Positions 1-8,181 of a DNA stretch of 64,000 nt are shown here, one piece after another. The translations under genes were made by a program, and so were the position numbers. The notes under the pieces are model-generated. The model was not told where the DNA came from. It ran no database searches and worked only from the letters and a program-made list of their open reading frames with translations. The stretch comes from Pseudomonas sp. NFR16 (GTDB taxonomy: Bacteria > Pseudomonadota > Gammaproteobacteria > Pseudomonadales > Pseudomonadaceae), in assembly GCF_900108875.1 (NCBI RefSeq), contig NZ_FNYJ01000004.1:170807-234806 (forward strand), written 5' to 3'. Positions within the stretch are counted from its first letter, which is position 1; each line of letters begins with the position of its first letter.

Positions 1-153
1 GTGCAGGCGGTGCAGATGCTGAGGTTGGAACTCGCCCTTCGCCAGCAAGCTCGCCCCACATGCTTTGTGGCCCGGCTCGATACCAGTCAACCCCGCATTA
101 TCCGCGGGCGTGCGCCTGCTCGCTCGCGCACGTTTTTCGCCGTTCCATGCCGA

Positions 154-1554
154 CTACGGCATCACCCGCCCTTTACCCAAGTGCTTGGCTTTGTACATCC
201 AGCGATCGGCTTCGCGCATGAGTTCGTCCGGCGCTTTGCCCGAGCCTGGCTCGTACATGGAGAACCCGACGCTGGCGTTACTGCGGATGACGTCGCCTTT
301 GATGATGATTGGCTCGGCAATCGCCGCCAGCAGCTTTTTCGCCACTTCCCGCGCTTCGTCGGCGCCCGGGACAATGCCTTCCAGCACCACGATGAATTCG
401 TCACCCGCCAGCCGCACCAGGCTGTCAGTCCTTCGTACGCAGGTTTGCAAGCGAGCGGAAATGGTACGCAGCAGATCGTCGCCCGCATCATGCCCGTAGG
501 TGTCGTTGATGCCCTTGAAGCCATCCAGATCGATGAACATCAGCGCCAGCTGCAACCTGGAGCGGTCCGCCCGCGCTTGCGCGATCGGCAGTAATGCATC
601 CAGCGCGCGTCGATTGTGCAGGCCGGTGAGCGCGTCGTGCCGCGCCTCTTGCTCCAGTTCTTTGCGCGCCTGAATGTCCTGAATGATGGAGATGAAGTAA
701 TCCAGATCGCCGTTCTCGGACAGCTTCTTGGTCACGCTCAGGCTGACCCACACGGACGCGCCGCCCTTGCGCAGATAACGCTTTTCCAACTGATACCGGT
801 CGATCTCGTTGCCGACCAGTTGATTGAGCAATTCCATGTCCGTGTGCAGGTCATCCGGGTGGGTGATGTCCTGGAAGGTCAGGTGTTTGAGCTCCTCCGG
901 CGTGTAGCCAAGGATCTCGCACAGCGCCGTGTTGACGCTGATCCAGCCACCGTCCGGCGCCACCAGCGCGATGCCCACGGAAGCCAGTTCGAACATCGAC
1001 CGATAGCCCGCTTCGCTGGCCTTGAACAGTGCGTCAGAGCGGTTTTTCTGCAAGCGCGCCAGCATCAGGTTCTCCCTCAGCTGCACTTCACGACTGACGA
1101 TGTCGGCCAGATCGCGAAGGATGTCCAGCTCCTCCTGAGTCAGCTCGCGGGGACGCTCATCCAGCGCGCACAAGGTGCCCACGGCGAAGCCTCTGCTGGT
1201 GCGAATGGGCACACCGGCATAAAAACGGATATGGGGCGCGCCGGTCACTAACAGGTTGTCACGAAAGCGCTCGTCTTCGGCGGCATCGGGTACGACCAAG
1301 GGTGTGCTCTGCAGAATGGCGTGGGCGCAGAAGGCCATTTCTCTGGGGGTTTCCGGCGCATCGAGCCCCGTGCGGGACTTGAACCATTGTCGGTCCTCAT
1401 CGACCAGCGAAACCAGCGCAATCGGCACATCGAGCACACGTGCCACCAGACGGGTGATCCGGTCGAGCGAGGCTTCGGCCGGGGTATCGAGAATTTCCAG
1501 TTGATGCAGCGCCTCAAGGCGCTCGTTCTCACACACAGGAATGGGCGCTTTCAT
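154..1554 (-). CDS. GAF-PAS-GGDEF sensor protein (putative diguanylate cyclase)
   Basis: A 466-residue cytoplasmic signalling protein likely to make cyclic di-GMP. An N-terminal GAF domain (about residues 20-160) is followed by a PAS/PAC module (about 180-300) and a C-terminal GGDEF domain (about 300-466). No membrane segment is visible, so the input is probably cytosolic. The active-site signature reads AGDEF (383-387) instead of GGDEF. An allosteric I-site RxxD (R374-D377) lies five residues before it, and the substrate-site region DLDGFKGIND is intact. AGDEF variants have been reported as active in some bacteria, so I keep cyclase as the likely role. No EAL domain is present. It lies 79 bp downstream of the lysR gene on the same strand, but nothing links their functions. 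Confidence 0.88.
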   Translation of the reverse strand: MKAPIPVCENERLEALHQLEILDTPAEASLDRITRLVARVLDVPIALVSLVDEDRQWFKSRTGLDAPETPREMAFCAHAILQSTPLVVPDAAEDERFRDNLLVTGAPHIRFYAGVPIRTSRGFAVGTLCALDERPRELTQEELDILRDLADIVSREVQLRENLMLARLQKNRSDALFKASEAGYRSMFELASVGIALVAPDGGWISVNTALCEILGYTPEELKHLTFQDITHPDDLHTDMELLNQLVGNEIDRYQLEKRYLRKGGASVWVSLSVTKKLSENGDLDYFISIIQDIQARKELEQEARHDALTGLHNRRALDALLPIAQARADRSRLQLALMFIDLDGFKGINDTYGHDAGDDLLRTISARLQTCVRRTDSLVRLAGDEFIVVLEGIVPGADEAREVAKKLLAAIAEPIIIKGDVIRSNASVGFSMYEPGSGKAPDELMREADRWMYKAKHLGKGRVMP

Positions 1555-1633
1555 ATACCGGCCGATTCTGAAAAGACTGTCTGGAGTCTATACCCCACAC
1601 CCTGAATGCGCATCCACGGACAGAAATCAGTCA

Positions 1634-2590
1634 TTAATCCGACGCAATCGGCTGCACAGCGGCACGGCGCCGCAGCAACTCGATGAATTGCAACAACTCG
1701 CGACTCGCCGCTTCGCCCCGACGCGTCAACAGACCGAACGGCGCCATCCGCTCCTCGATCTTCACGGGCAGCGCCTTGACCAGTCCCATCTTCAGGTAGT
1801 CGCGCAGCGCCGACTCGGACAGCACCATGATTGCATCGGTGAGCTGAACCAGTTGCTGCATCGAATACACCGAACTGCATTCGATGATGTCGGCAGGTGC
1901 AGGCAGTGCGAGCCGCTCCAGCGCCTGATCGAATGCCATGCGCGCCGGGCTGCTCTCGGGTTGCAGAATCCAGGGCCAGTCGCTGACCAACTCGGCCCAG
2001 TCGAGCTTGCGCCGCCTGGCGAGCGGATGGCCCTGATGCACGACGACCATGAGCTGCTCGTTCCCAAGCGGTTCGAACGCATAGTGCTCCCGGTCGGTGG
2101 ACGCATTGCGACGCGCGATGGCCAGATCGATGCGGCCCTGCTCCAGCAGCTGAATCACCTGATCGCTGGTATCGCCCATGATCCGGATGCGCAACTGAGG
2201 GTTGAGCGTCTTGATCTCGGCCACGGCATTCATGACCAGATCAGGCGCCGCGCCCATGATCGTCCCGATCGCCAGATAGCCGTAGCCACCGTGAAGCCGC
2301 GCCTGCATGTCGGCCGCGCAGCGATCGAGCCCGCTGAGCGCGGATTCGGCGAAGCGCAGAAGCTCCATGCCCAAGGCCGTCGGGCGCATGCCACGCGGCA
2401 GGCGCTCGAACAGTTCGCAGCCGAACATGTCTTCGATTTCGTGAAGCATGCGCGTCGCGGCAGGCTGCGACATGTGCATGTTCAGCGACGCGCGGTGCAG
2501 GTTGCGACTGGACCCGAGCACAACCAGCATTTGCAGATGCTTGTAGCGCAGACGGCTGAACAGCTGCTGCGAAGAGACGTTATCAGCCAC
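1634..2590 (-). CDS. LysR-family regulator, likely of the divergent rhamnonate operon
   Basis: A 318-residue LysR-type transcriptional regulator. The N-terminal winged helix-turn-helix (about residues 14-75) contains the typical stretch ending SQPAATRMLHEIE. A periplasmic-binding-protein-like effector domain follows (about 100-305). It is divergent from the rhmT-rhmD-rhmA operon, the usual LysR arrangement. The 162 bp between them contains a perfect ATAC-N7-GTAT box 21 bp before the lysR start codon. I infer that it senses a rhamnonate-pathway intermediate, activates the operon and represses itself. The effector cannot be read from sequence. Confidence 0.9.
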   Translation of the reverse strand: MADNVSSQQLFSRLRYKHLQMLVVLGSSRNLHRASLNMHMSQPAATRMLHEIEDMFGCELFERLPRGMRPTALGMELLRFAESALSGLDRCAADMQARLHGGYGYLAIGTIMGAAPDLVMNAVAEIKTLNPQLRIRIMGDTSDQVIQLLEQGRIDLAIARRNASTDREHYAFEPLGNEQLMVVVHQGHPLARRRKLDWAELVSDWPWILQPESSPARMAFDQALERLALPAPADIIECSSVYSMQQLVQLTDAIMVLSESALRDYLKMGLVKALPVKIEERMAPFGLLTRRGEAASRELLQFIELLRRRAAVQPIASD

Positions 2591-2610
2591 TGAATGGCCT
2601 CCGAGGACTG

Positions 2611-2625
2611 ATACCTTGAAGGTAT
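2611..2625. promoter_or_regulatory. LysR-type operator (ATAC-N7-GTAT, T-N11-A)
   Basis: The sequence ATACCTTGAAGGTAT is a perfect dyad matching the LTTR consensus ATAC-N7-GTAT, with the required T-N11-A core. It sits in the lysR/rhmT intergenic region, 21 bp upstream of the lysR ATG and about 130 bp upstream of the transporter start. That is the expected place for the recognition site of a divergent autoregulating LysR protein. Assignment to this particular LysR is inferred from position. Confidence 0.75.
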
Positions 2626-2752
2626 CGATCTTAAGCTAAAAACGATTAGTCACGCATCGCTTCGCAGCAGTAGAGTCCTTCTCATTCCGGCCAGGACCGG
2701 AACGGCGACACGCCGGCTTACGCAGTCAAATAATTCCAAAAAGGAAACTGTC

Positions 2753-4051
2753 GTGAACACACTCCCCGCGTCCTTGCTGGCCAAGGTCTCATGGCGTCTT
2801 CTGCCCTTTCTGTTGCTGATGTACATCATGGCGTTTCTCGATCGCGCCAATGTCGGCTTCGCCAAGCAGGCTTTTCAGGCTGACACCGGAATCAGCGACG
2901 TCGCGTTCGCTTTCGGCGCTGGCGTGTTCTTCGCCGGTTACGCGCTGCTCGAGGTTCCCAGCAACCTGATGATGCACAGGATCGGCGCCAAGCTGTGGAT
3001 GTGCCGGATCATGGTGACGTGGGGCCTGGTGTCTGCGGCGATGGTCTTCGCCCACACCGAAACGACGTTTTATGTGCTGCGCTTCCTGCTGGGCGTGGCC
3101 GAGGCCGGGTTTTTCCCCGGCGTCATCCTCTACCTGACCTACTGGTTCCCCAATGCCGCGCGAGGCCGGGCGATGGGCTTTTTCTACTTCGGCGCGCCGC
3201 TGGCGTTCATCTTCGGTAGCCCGCTGTCCGGCCTGTTGCTTGAACTCGATGGCGTGCTGGGCAGCCATGGCTGGCAATGGCTCTTCGCAGTCGAGGGGCT
3301 GATGGCGACTGCCGTCGGCGTGTGGGCCTACTTCTATCTGGACAACCGCCCGGCCGATGCCAAGTGGCTGACCGCTGCTGAGCGTCAGCAATTGCAGGCC
3401 GTGCTCGATGCCGAAGACAGCGAAAAACAGCGCCACGGCAGCGTGCTCAAGGCCATGTGCCAACCAGCGGTGCTGTATCTGTGCGTGATCTACCTGCTGA
3501 TCCAGGCCAGCGTTTACGGCGTGGTGTTTTATCTGCCCAGCCAGGTCGCGGGCCTGATGGGCAGCAAAGTCGGCCTCATGGTCGGCCTCGTCAGCGCCAT
3601 TCCGTGGGTCTGCGCGCTGATTGCCGCCTGGCGCGTCCCTGCGATTGCCGACCGCACAAGCCAGCGTCGGACGGTCGCGGCGCTGACGCTGGTGGTGTCA
3701 GGTCTGGGCATCGCCGCGTCGGTGACGTTCGCCAACCCGCTACTGGGCATCCTGGCGCTGTGCTTTGCTGCATCGGGGTTCATCGCCGTGCAACCAGTGT
3801 TCTGGACCTTCCCGGGAAGTTTCCTGGCGGGCAGCGCCGCTGCGGGCGCCATTGCTCTGATCAATTCGTTCGGCGCGCTGGGCGGATTCGTCGCGCCGAT
3901 CATCAAGAACTGGGCCGAAGGCGCATTCCAGACGCCGACGGCGGGGCTTTATCTGCTGTCAGTAACCACGCTGATCGCTGCGGCGCTGGTGATGGGCATT
4001 CGCTCACCCAGAACCGGGACACCCCACACGTTACCGACCTATCAACACTGA
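2753..4051 (+). CDS. MFS transporter, ACS family (probable L-rhamnonate uptake)
   Basis: A 432-residue inner-membrane major facilitator with about twelve predicted helices. The N-terminal loop after helix 1 reads AFLDRANVGFAK, close to the DRxNxG motif of the anion:cation symporter family, which moves sugar acids. It starts at GTG with AAGGAA about six bases upstream. Thirty-one bases separate it from rhmD, so the two are probably co-transcribed. By position and family it resembles RhmT, the E. coli L-rhamnonate permease, but other sugar acids are possible. I therefore leave the symbol empty. Confidence 0.85.
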   Translation: MNTLPASLLAKVSWRLLPFLLLMYIMAFLDRANVGFAKQAFQADTGISDVAFAFGAGVFFAGYALLEVPSNLMMHRIGAKLWMCRIMVTWGLVSAAMVFAHTETTFYVLRFLLGVAEAGFFPGVILYLTYWFPNAARGRAMGFFYFGAPLAFIFGSPLSGLLLELDGVLGSHGWQWLFAVEGLMATAVGVWAYFYLDNRPADAKWLTAAERQQLQAVLDAEDSEKQRHGSVLKAMCQPAVLYLCVIYLLIQASVYGVVFYLPSQVAGLMGSKVGLMVGLVSAIPWVCALIAAWRVPAIADRTSQRRTVAALTLVVSGLGIAASVTFANPLLGILALCFAASGFIAVQPVFWTFPGSFLAGSAAAGAIALINSFGALGGFVAPIIKNWAEGAFQTPTAGLYLLSVTTLIAAALVMGIRSPRTGTPHTLPTYQH

Positions 4052-4082
4052 TCGCCATTCTCTCGGATCACAGGAGTCCTCC

Positions 4083-5267
4083 ATGAGCACGCCCACCATC
4101 AAACACGTCCGCGCTTTCGTTCTGCGGGGCGGCGGTGCCGATTATCACGACCAGGGCGACGGCCACTGGATCGACGACCACATCGCCACGCCAATGAGCA
4201 AATACCCGGAATACCGTCAAAGCCGCCGCAGCTTCGGGATCAATGTGCTCGGCACCCTGGTGGTGGAAATCGAAGACTCGGCAGGCAACGTCGGCTTCGC
4301 CGTGACCACCGGTGGCGAACCCGCGGCGTACATCGTCGAGAAACATCTGGCGCGTTTTGTCGAAGGCGCGAAGGTCACCGACATCGAGAAAATCTGGGAT
4401 CAGATGTACCTGTCGTCGCAGTACTACGGCCGCAAAGGGCTGGTGATCAATACCATTTCCGGCGTCGACCTGGCGTTGTGGGACCTGCTCGGCAAAGTGC
4501 GTCAGGAGCCGGTTCATCAATTGCTGGGCGGTGCGGTGCGCGATGAGCTGCAGTTCTACGCCACCGGCGCCCGCCCGGACCTTGCCCAGAAAATGGGTTT
4601 CATCGGTGGAAAGCTGCCCCTGCACCACGGCCCGGCGGAAGGCGAAGAAGGCCTGCGCAAAAACCTCGAGGCGCTCGCCGTAATGCGCGAGCGCGTGGGC
4701 AAGGATTTCTGGCTGATGCTCGATTGCTGGATGAGCCTGGACCTCAACTACGCAACAAGGTTGGCCCACGGCGCGCAAGCGTTCGGACTGAAATGGATAG
4801 AGGAGGCGCTTTCGCCTGACGATTACTGGGGCTACGCCGAGCTGCGCAAGAACGTTCCCAAAGGCATGCTGGTCACCACCGGTGAGCACGAAGCCACGCG
4901 CTGGGGGTTCCGCATGCTGCTGGAAATGGGCTGCTGCGACATCATCCAGCCGGATGTCGGCTGGTGCGGGGGGATTACTGAGCTGATCAAGATTTCCGCG
5001 CTGGCCGATGCCCATAACACGCTGGTCGTGCCGCACGGATCTTCAGTCTACAGCTATCATTTCGTCGCAACGCGCACCAACAGCCCGTTCGCCGAGTTTC
5101 TGATGATGGCGCCCAAGGCTGATGAAGTCGTGCCGATGTTCCATCCACAACTGCTCGGCGAGCCGGTGCCGGAAAACGGGCGCATGCGACTGTCCAGGCT
5201 TGATCAGCCGGGGTTTGGCGTCACGCTCAACCCTGAATGTCAGCTTCACCGTCCGTACACGCATTGA
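4083..5267 (+). CDS. rhmD: L-rhamnonate dehydratase
   Basis: An enolase-superfamily enzyme of 394 residues that dehydrates L-rhamnonate to 2-keto-3-deoxy-L-rhamnonate using Mg2+. The three metal ligands are visible as D214 (MLDCW), E240 (IEEALS) and E268 (TTGEHE), with the same 26 and 28 residue spacings as in E. coli RhmD. The catalytic His is H318 (VVPHGS). The N-terminal part with YPEYRQSRRS and the length fit the RhmD subgroup. It is preceded by AGGAG (4072-4076) and followed 12 bp later by rhmA. No L-rhamnose dehydrogenase or lactonase is in the window, so the first steps are encoded elsewhere or rhamnonate itself is the substrate taken up. Confidence 0.93.
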   Translation: MSTPTIKHVRAFVLRGGGADYHDQGDGHWIDDHIATPMSKYPEYRQSRRSFGINVLGTLVVEIEDSAGNVGFAVTTGGEPAAYIVEKHLARFVEGAKVTDIEKIWDQMYLSSQYYGRKGLVINTISGVDLALWDLLGKVRQEPVHQLLGGAVRDELQFYATGARPDLAQKMGFIGGKLPLHHGPAEGEEGLRKNLEALAVMRERVGKDFWLMLDCWMSLDLNYATRLAHGAQAFGLKWIEEALSPDDYWGYAELRKNVPKGMLVTTGEHEATRWGFRMLLEMGCCDIIQPDVGWCGGITELIKISALADAHNTLVVPHGSSVYSYHFVATRTNSPFAEFLMMAPKADEVVPMFHPQLLGEPVPENGRMRLSRLDQPGFGVTLNPECQLHRPYTH

Positions 5268-5279
5268 CAGGAAATGGTT

Positions 5280-6080
5280 ATGAAAATACCTCACAACGCG
5301 TTCAAGGCCGCTTTGGCCAGACGCGAGCCGCAGTATGGAATCTGGGCCGGTTTCGCCACGGGCTATGCGACTGAAATCGTCGCCGGGCTGGGATATGACT
5401 GGATGCTGATCGATGGCGAACATGCGCCGAACACCGTGCCGAGCATCCTTTCGCAGCTGCAGGCGGTAATGCCCTACAGCACCGCACCCGTCGTGCGCGC
5501 CGTGACCGGCGATGCCGTGCTGATCAAGCAATTGCTGGATGTCGGCGTGCAGACGTTGATGGTGCCGATGGTGGAGTCCGCCGAGCAGGCCCGCGCGCTG
5601 GTGCAGGCAATGCGTTATCCGCCACACGGCATTCGCGGCGTCGGCGGCGGCCTCACCCGCGCCACGCGTTGGGATGCTGTGCCGGATTACCTCAACACGG
5701 CTCACGAGGAGCTGTGCCTGATCGTGCAGGTGGAATCGCGCAAAGGCGTCGAAAACGTGGAAGCGATCGCAGCGGTTGAAGGCGTCGACGCCGTGTTCAT
5801 CGGCCCGGCAGATCTGTCGACCGGCATGGGCCATATCGGCAATCCGTCGCATCCCGACGTCCAGGCCAGCATTCGCCGTGCGGTGGATGCCATCCTTGCG
5901 GCGGGGAAAATCTGCGGCATCCTTGCGCCCGCCGAGGAAGATGCCCGACGCTACATGGGCTGGGGTTGCCAGTTCGTGGCCGTAGGCATCGATATCAGCC
6001 TGCTGCGTCAGGCGGCGAAGGAAAACCTGGCACGCTATCGCGAACCTCAGGACCTCGCCGCGCCCTCGCGGACGTACTGA
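5280..6080 (+). CDS. rhmA: 2-keto-3-deoxy-L-rhamnonate aldolase
   Basis: A class II aldolase of the HpcH/HpaI family, 266 residues from this start. It cleaves 2-keto-3-deoxy-L-rhamnonate to pyruvate and lactaldehyde. The residues defining the site in E. coli RhmA are present one position earlier: H48 (DGEHAP), R73, and metal ligands E152 (QVESRKG) and D178 (GPADLS). Another in-frame ATG lies at 5274, but AGGAA ends at 5273, which gives the ATG at 5280 correct spacing. It is the last gene of the rhm operon. Related substrates such as 2,4-dihydroxy-hept-2-ene-1,7-dioate are possible, but linkage to rhmD makes RhmA the best call. Confidence 0.9.
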   Translation: MKIPHNAFKAALARREPQYGIWAGFATGYATEIVAGLGYDWMLIDGEHAPNTVPSILSQLQAVMPYSTAPVVRAVTGDAVLIKQLLDVGVQTLMVPMVESAEQARALVQAMRYPPHGIRGVGGGLTRATRWDAVPDYLNTAHEELCLIVQVESRKGVENVEAIAAVEGVDAVFIGPADLSTGMGHIGNPSHPDVQASIRRAVDAILAAGKICGILAPAEEDARRYMGWGCQFVAVGIDISLLRQAAKENLARYREPQDLAAPSRTY

Positions 6081-6150
6081 TCTCCCGAACTGTGGGAGTC
6101 AGCGGACGGGCTTTGAAGCCCCCATCGATCAACGGCGTCACACCCGACGC

Positions 6151-6214
6151 CTTCCCGGCTGAAGCCGGTCCTACGAAAACTCGCGGCGTCTGTAGGACCG
6201 GCTTCAGGCGGGAA
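6151..6214. repeat. REP pair (BIME) downstream of rhmA
   Basis: Two inverted REP arms face each other: 6151-6174 (CTTCCCGGCTGAAGCCGGTC plus CTAC) and 6192-6214 (GTAGGACCGGCTTCAGGCGG). They can form a long hairpin and probably protect or terminate the rhm transcript. The first arm, with its flank, recurs at about 49584-49615 at the start of the tandem array. Confidence 0.85.
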
Positions 6215-6256
6215 TAGGCACTCATCTGAATTCAGCCCCCTGCTTTCCGACATTTT

Positions 6257-6266
6257 CTGTCATAAA
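6257..6266 (+). promoter_or_regulatory. Possible Pho-box half-site upstream of pstS
   Basis: CTGTCATAAA equals the first half of the PhoB consensus (CTGTCAT followed by an A-rich spacer). It lies 70 bp before the pstS start. The second heptamer in the 11-bp phase is poorly conserved, although a related CTGTGAT occurs at 6280. I report it as a candidate only. Confidence 0.35.
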
Positions 6267-6335
6267 AACATGCTGATTACTGTGATCACATTAAGACATC
6301 ACACCCCGATGTCGCCCGATTACAGGAAGTCACCC

Positions 6336-7370
6336 ATGTTTCAATTTTCCCGAATGATGCTGGCCGCAGGCCTTGGCATTGCGCTCAACCTGTCTTTGCC
6401 GAGCAGCGCCGGCGCGGCGCAGGAGGTGACCGGCGCGGGCTCCACATTCATTTATCCGGTGCTCTACAAATGGGCGACCGATTACAACCAGAAGACCGGC
6501 GTCAGGGTGAATTATCAAAGCATCGGTTCTGGTGCCGGTGTGGCGCAGATCAAGGACGGCGCCGTCGACTTCGGTGCCACTGACGTACCGATGAGCCCGG
6601 CCGACTTGCAGACACTCGGCCTGCAGCAATTTCCGTCGGTGATCGGCGGCGTCGTGCCGGTGATCAACGTGGCATCGATCAAGCCCGGCAGCATGAAGTT
6701 CACGGGCAGCGTGCTGGCCGACATCTACCTGGGCAAAATTGCGCGCTGGAACGACCCCGCGCTGGTGGCGCTGAACCCCGAGCTCAAACTGCCGGACGCC
6801 AGAATCAACGTGGTCTACCGCTCGGAAGATTCAGGGACTACGTACAACTGGGTCAGTTATCTGTCGCGCCTGAGCCCTGAGTGGAAAAGCAAGGTTGGCG
6901 CAGGCACTTCTGTGAAATGGCCCGTCGGTATCGGCAGTAAGGGGAGCGAAGGCGTAGCGTCCTACGTGAAGCAGATGCCCAATTCCATCGGCTACGTCGA
7001 GTACGCCTACATCAAGCAGCAGAAGCTCAACTTCGGCCTGTTGCAAAACGCTGCCGGACATTTCGTCGTGCCCAGCGCTGAAACATTCCAGGCCGCTGCT
7101 GCAACGGCTGACTGGAAAACCGCCAAGGACTTCGACTTGTCGTTGCTCAATGCGCCGGGCGACAACGCTTATCCAATCACCGCGGCGACATTTATCGTGA
7201 TGTACAAACAGCCCAAAGACGCAGATCGTCAGAAGACCGTTCAGGATTTCTTTCGCTGGACACTGGAAAGCGGTCAGGAGCTTGCGCGCTCGCTGGACTT
7301 CGCGCCGATTCCTGACGATCTGAAGAACCAGATCGAGCGTTATTGGGGCGATACGCCCAAGGCGCAATGA
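6336..7370 (+). CDS. pstS: Phosphate ABC transporter periplasmic binding protein PstS
   Basis: A 344-residue periplasmic phosphate-binding protein. A signal peptide (about residues 1-27, ending SSAGA) precedes the diagnostic start of mature PstS, VTGAGSTFIYPV. Typical ligand segments follow: IGSGAGVAQIKDG, GATDVPMS and YRSEDSGTTYNWVSYL. The ATG at 6336 has AGGAAG seven bases upstream and is preferred over upstream in-frame starts, which would bury the signal peptide. No pstC, pstA, pstB or phoU gene is adjacent, so this is an orphan binding protein that may be one of several PstS paralogues. A partial PhoB site lies upstream. Confidence 0.93.
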   Translation: MFQFSRMMLAAGLGIALNLSLPSSAGAAQEVTGAGSTFIYPVLYKWATDYNQKTGVRVNYQSIGSGAGVAQIKDGAVDFGATDVPMSPADLQTLGLQQFPSVIGGVVPVINVASIKPGSMKFTGSVLADIYLGKIARWNDPALVALNPELKLPDARINVVYRSEDSGTTYNWVSYLSRLSPEWKSKVGAGTSVKWPVGIGSKGSEGVASYVKQMPNSIGYVEYAYIKQQKLNFGLLQNAAGHFVVPSAETFQAAAATADWKTAKDFDLSLLNAPGDNAYPITAATFIVMYKQPKDADRQKTVQDFFRWTLESGQELARSLDFAPIPDDLKNQIERYWGDTPKAQ

Positions 7371-7505
7371 ACTCCTTGCAACCCGCGGCTCTGGGCGAGT
7401 GAACGGACTGTTGCCAGAGCCGCAGATTCGCAACGAATGAAGATTCATGCGAAAACCGTGCGGCATCCGAGGAATGAGGGAAGGCAAGGAAAGTAGCGGA
7501 AATGT

Positions 7506-7532
7506 AAAAGGCGTCCCGAAGGACGCCTTTTT
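7506..7532. terminator. Bidirectional terminator between pstS and the tRNA operon
   Basis: A GC-rich hairpin, GGCGTCC-CGAA-GGACGCC, is flanked by AAAA on one side and TTTTT on the other. It can therefore stop both pstS transcription (plus) and the tRNA operon (minus). Confidence 0.8.
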
Positions 7533-7595
7533 GTGGGCTTCGACACAAGTGGCGTCGGAGCCGGATTTTCTGCCCGGGTACTGCTGGGGCGAAAA

Positions 7596-7672
7596 TGGTC
7601 GGGGTAAGGGGATTCGAACTCCTGACATCCTGCTCCCAAAGCAGGCGCGCTACCGGACTGCGCTATACCCCG
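7596..7672 (-). tRNA. tRNA-Pro (TGG), copy 1
   Basis: A 77-nt cloverleaf on the minus strand, starting CGGGGTATAGCGCAG and ending with an encoded CCA. The anticodon loop TTTGGGA gives anticodon TGG. It is identical over its whole length to the second tRNA-Pro at 7850-7926. It is the last gene of the four-tRNA operon before the terminator at 7506. Confidence 0.97.
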
Positions 7673-7767
7673 ATGAAACAGAGAAACACCTTGTAAGGCG
7701 TTCCTTAAGCGGGTGACGCAATTGGCGTCACTCCCTAAGATTCAACCCGATGAAGCCAGGTCAAAAA

Positions 7768-7843
7768 TGGTGGGTCGTGTAGGATTCGAACCTACGACCA
7801 ATTGGTTAAAAGCCAACTGCTCTACCAACTGAGCTAACGACCC
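7768..7843 (-). tRNA. tRNA-Lys (TTT)
   Basis: A 76-nt cloverleaf on the minus strand, starting GGGTCGTTAGCTCAG, with anticodon TTT in the loop CTTTTAA and an encoded CCA end. It lies between two identical tRNA-Pro genes. Confidence 0.97.
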
Positions 7844-7849
7844 AAATAA

Positions 7850-7926
7850 TGGTCGGGGTAAGGGGATTCGAACTCCTGACATCCTGCTCCCAAAGCAGGC
7901 GCGCTACCGGACTGCGCTATACCCCG
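7850..7926 (-). tRNA. tRNA-Pro (TGG), copy 2
   Basis: A 77-nt minus-strand tRNA identical to the copy at 7596-7672, with anticodon TGG and an encoded CCA end. Only six bases separate it from tRNA-Lys, so the primary transcript must be processed. Confidence 0.97.
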
Positions 7927-7946
7927 ACGGTACTACGTCATGAAAT

Positions 7947-8022
7947 TGGCTCCGTGACCAGGACTCGAACCTGGGACCCAATGATTAACAGTCATTTGCT
8001 CTACCGACTGAGCTATCACGGA
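7947..8022 (-). tRNA. tRNA-Asn (GTT)
   Basis: A 76-nt minus-strand tRNA, starting TCCGTGATAGCTCAG, with anticodon GTT in the loop CTGTTAA and an encoded CCA end. It is the first gene of the operon, about 150 nt downstream of a strong promoter. Confidence 0.97.
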
Positions 8023-8181
8023 ACGATCTATCAATTTCAGATGTAGCGTTTGACGCGCTTCGATACAACAAATTCAGTACATCTTTGCAAGACGAGTCCT
8101 GCACTTACAACCCTGAATCTACTGCATTTTCAGCCTCTTCGACCTGTCTGCATCGCTGCGTTCACGTCTCTGAGGCGCGCT

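Noticed and set aside
1..153. Left-edge sequence and an open frame running from base 1
   Set aside because: The frame is the complement of the GGDEF gene. The first 60 bases contain a REP-like fragment (CGCCAGCAAGCTCGCCCC) but no paired arm or gene I can support.
7849..8046. A 65-residue open frame on the plus strand across the tRNA genes
   Set aside because: It is the complement of tRNA-Pro and tRNA-Asn; such frames are a known annotation artefact.
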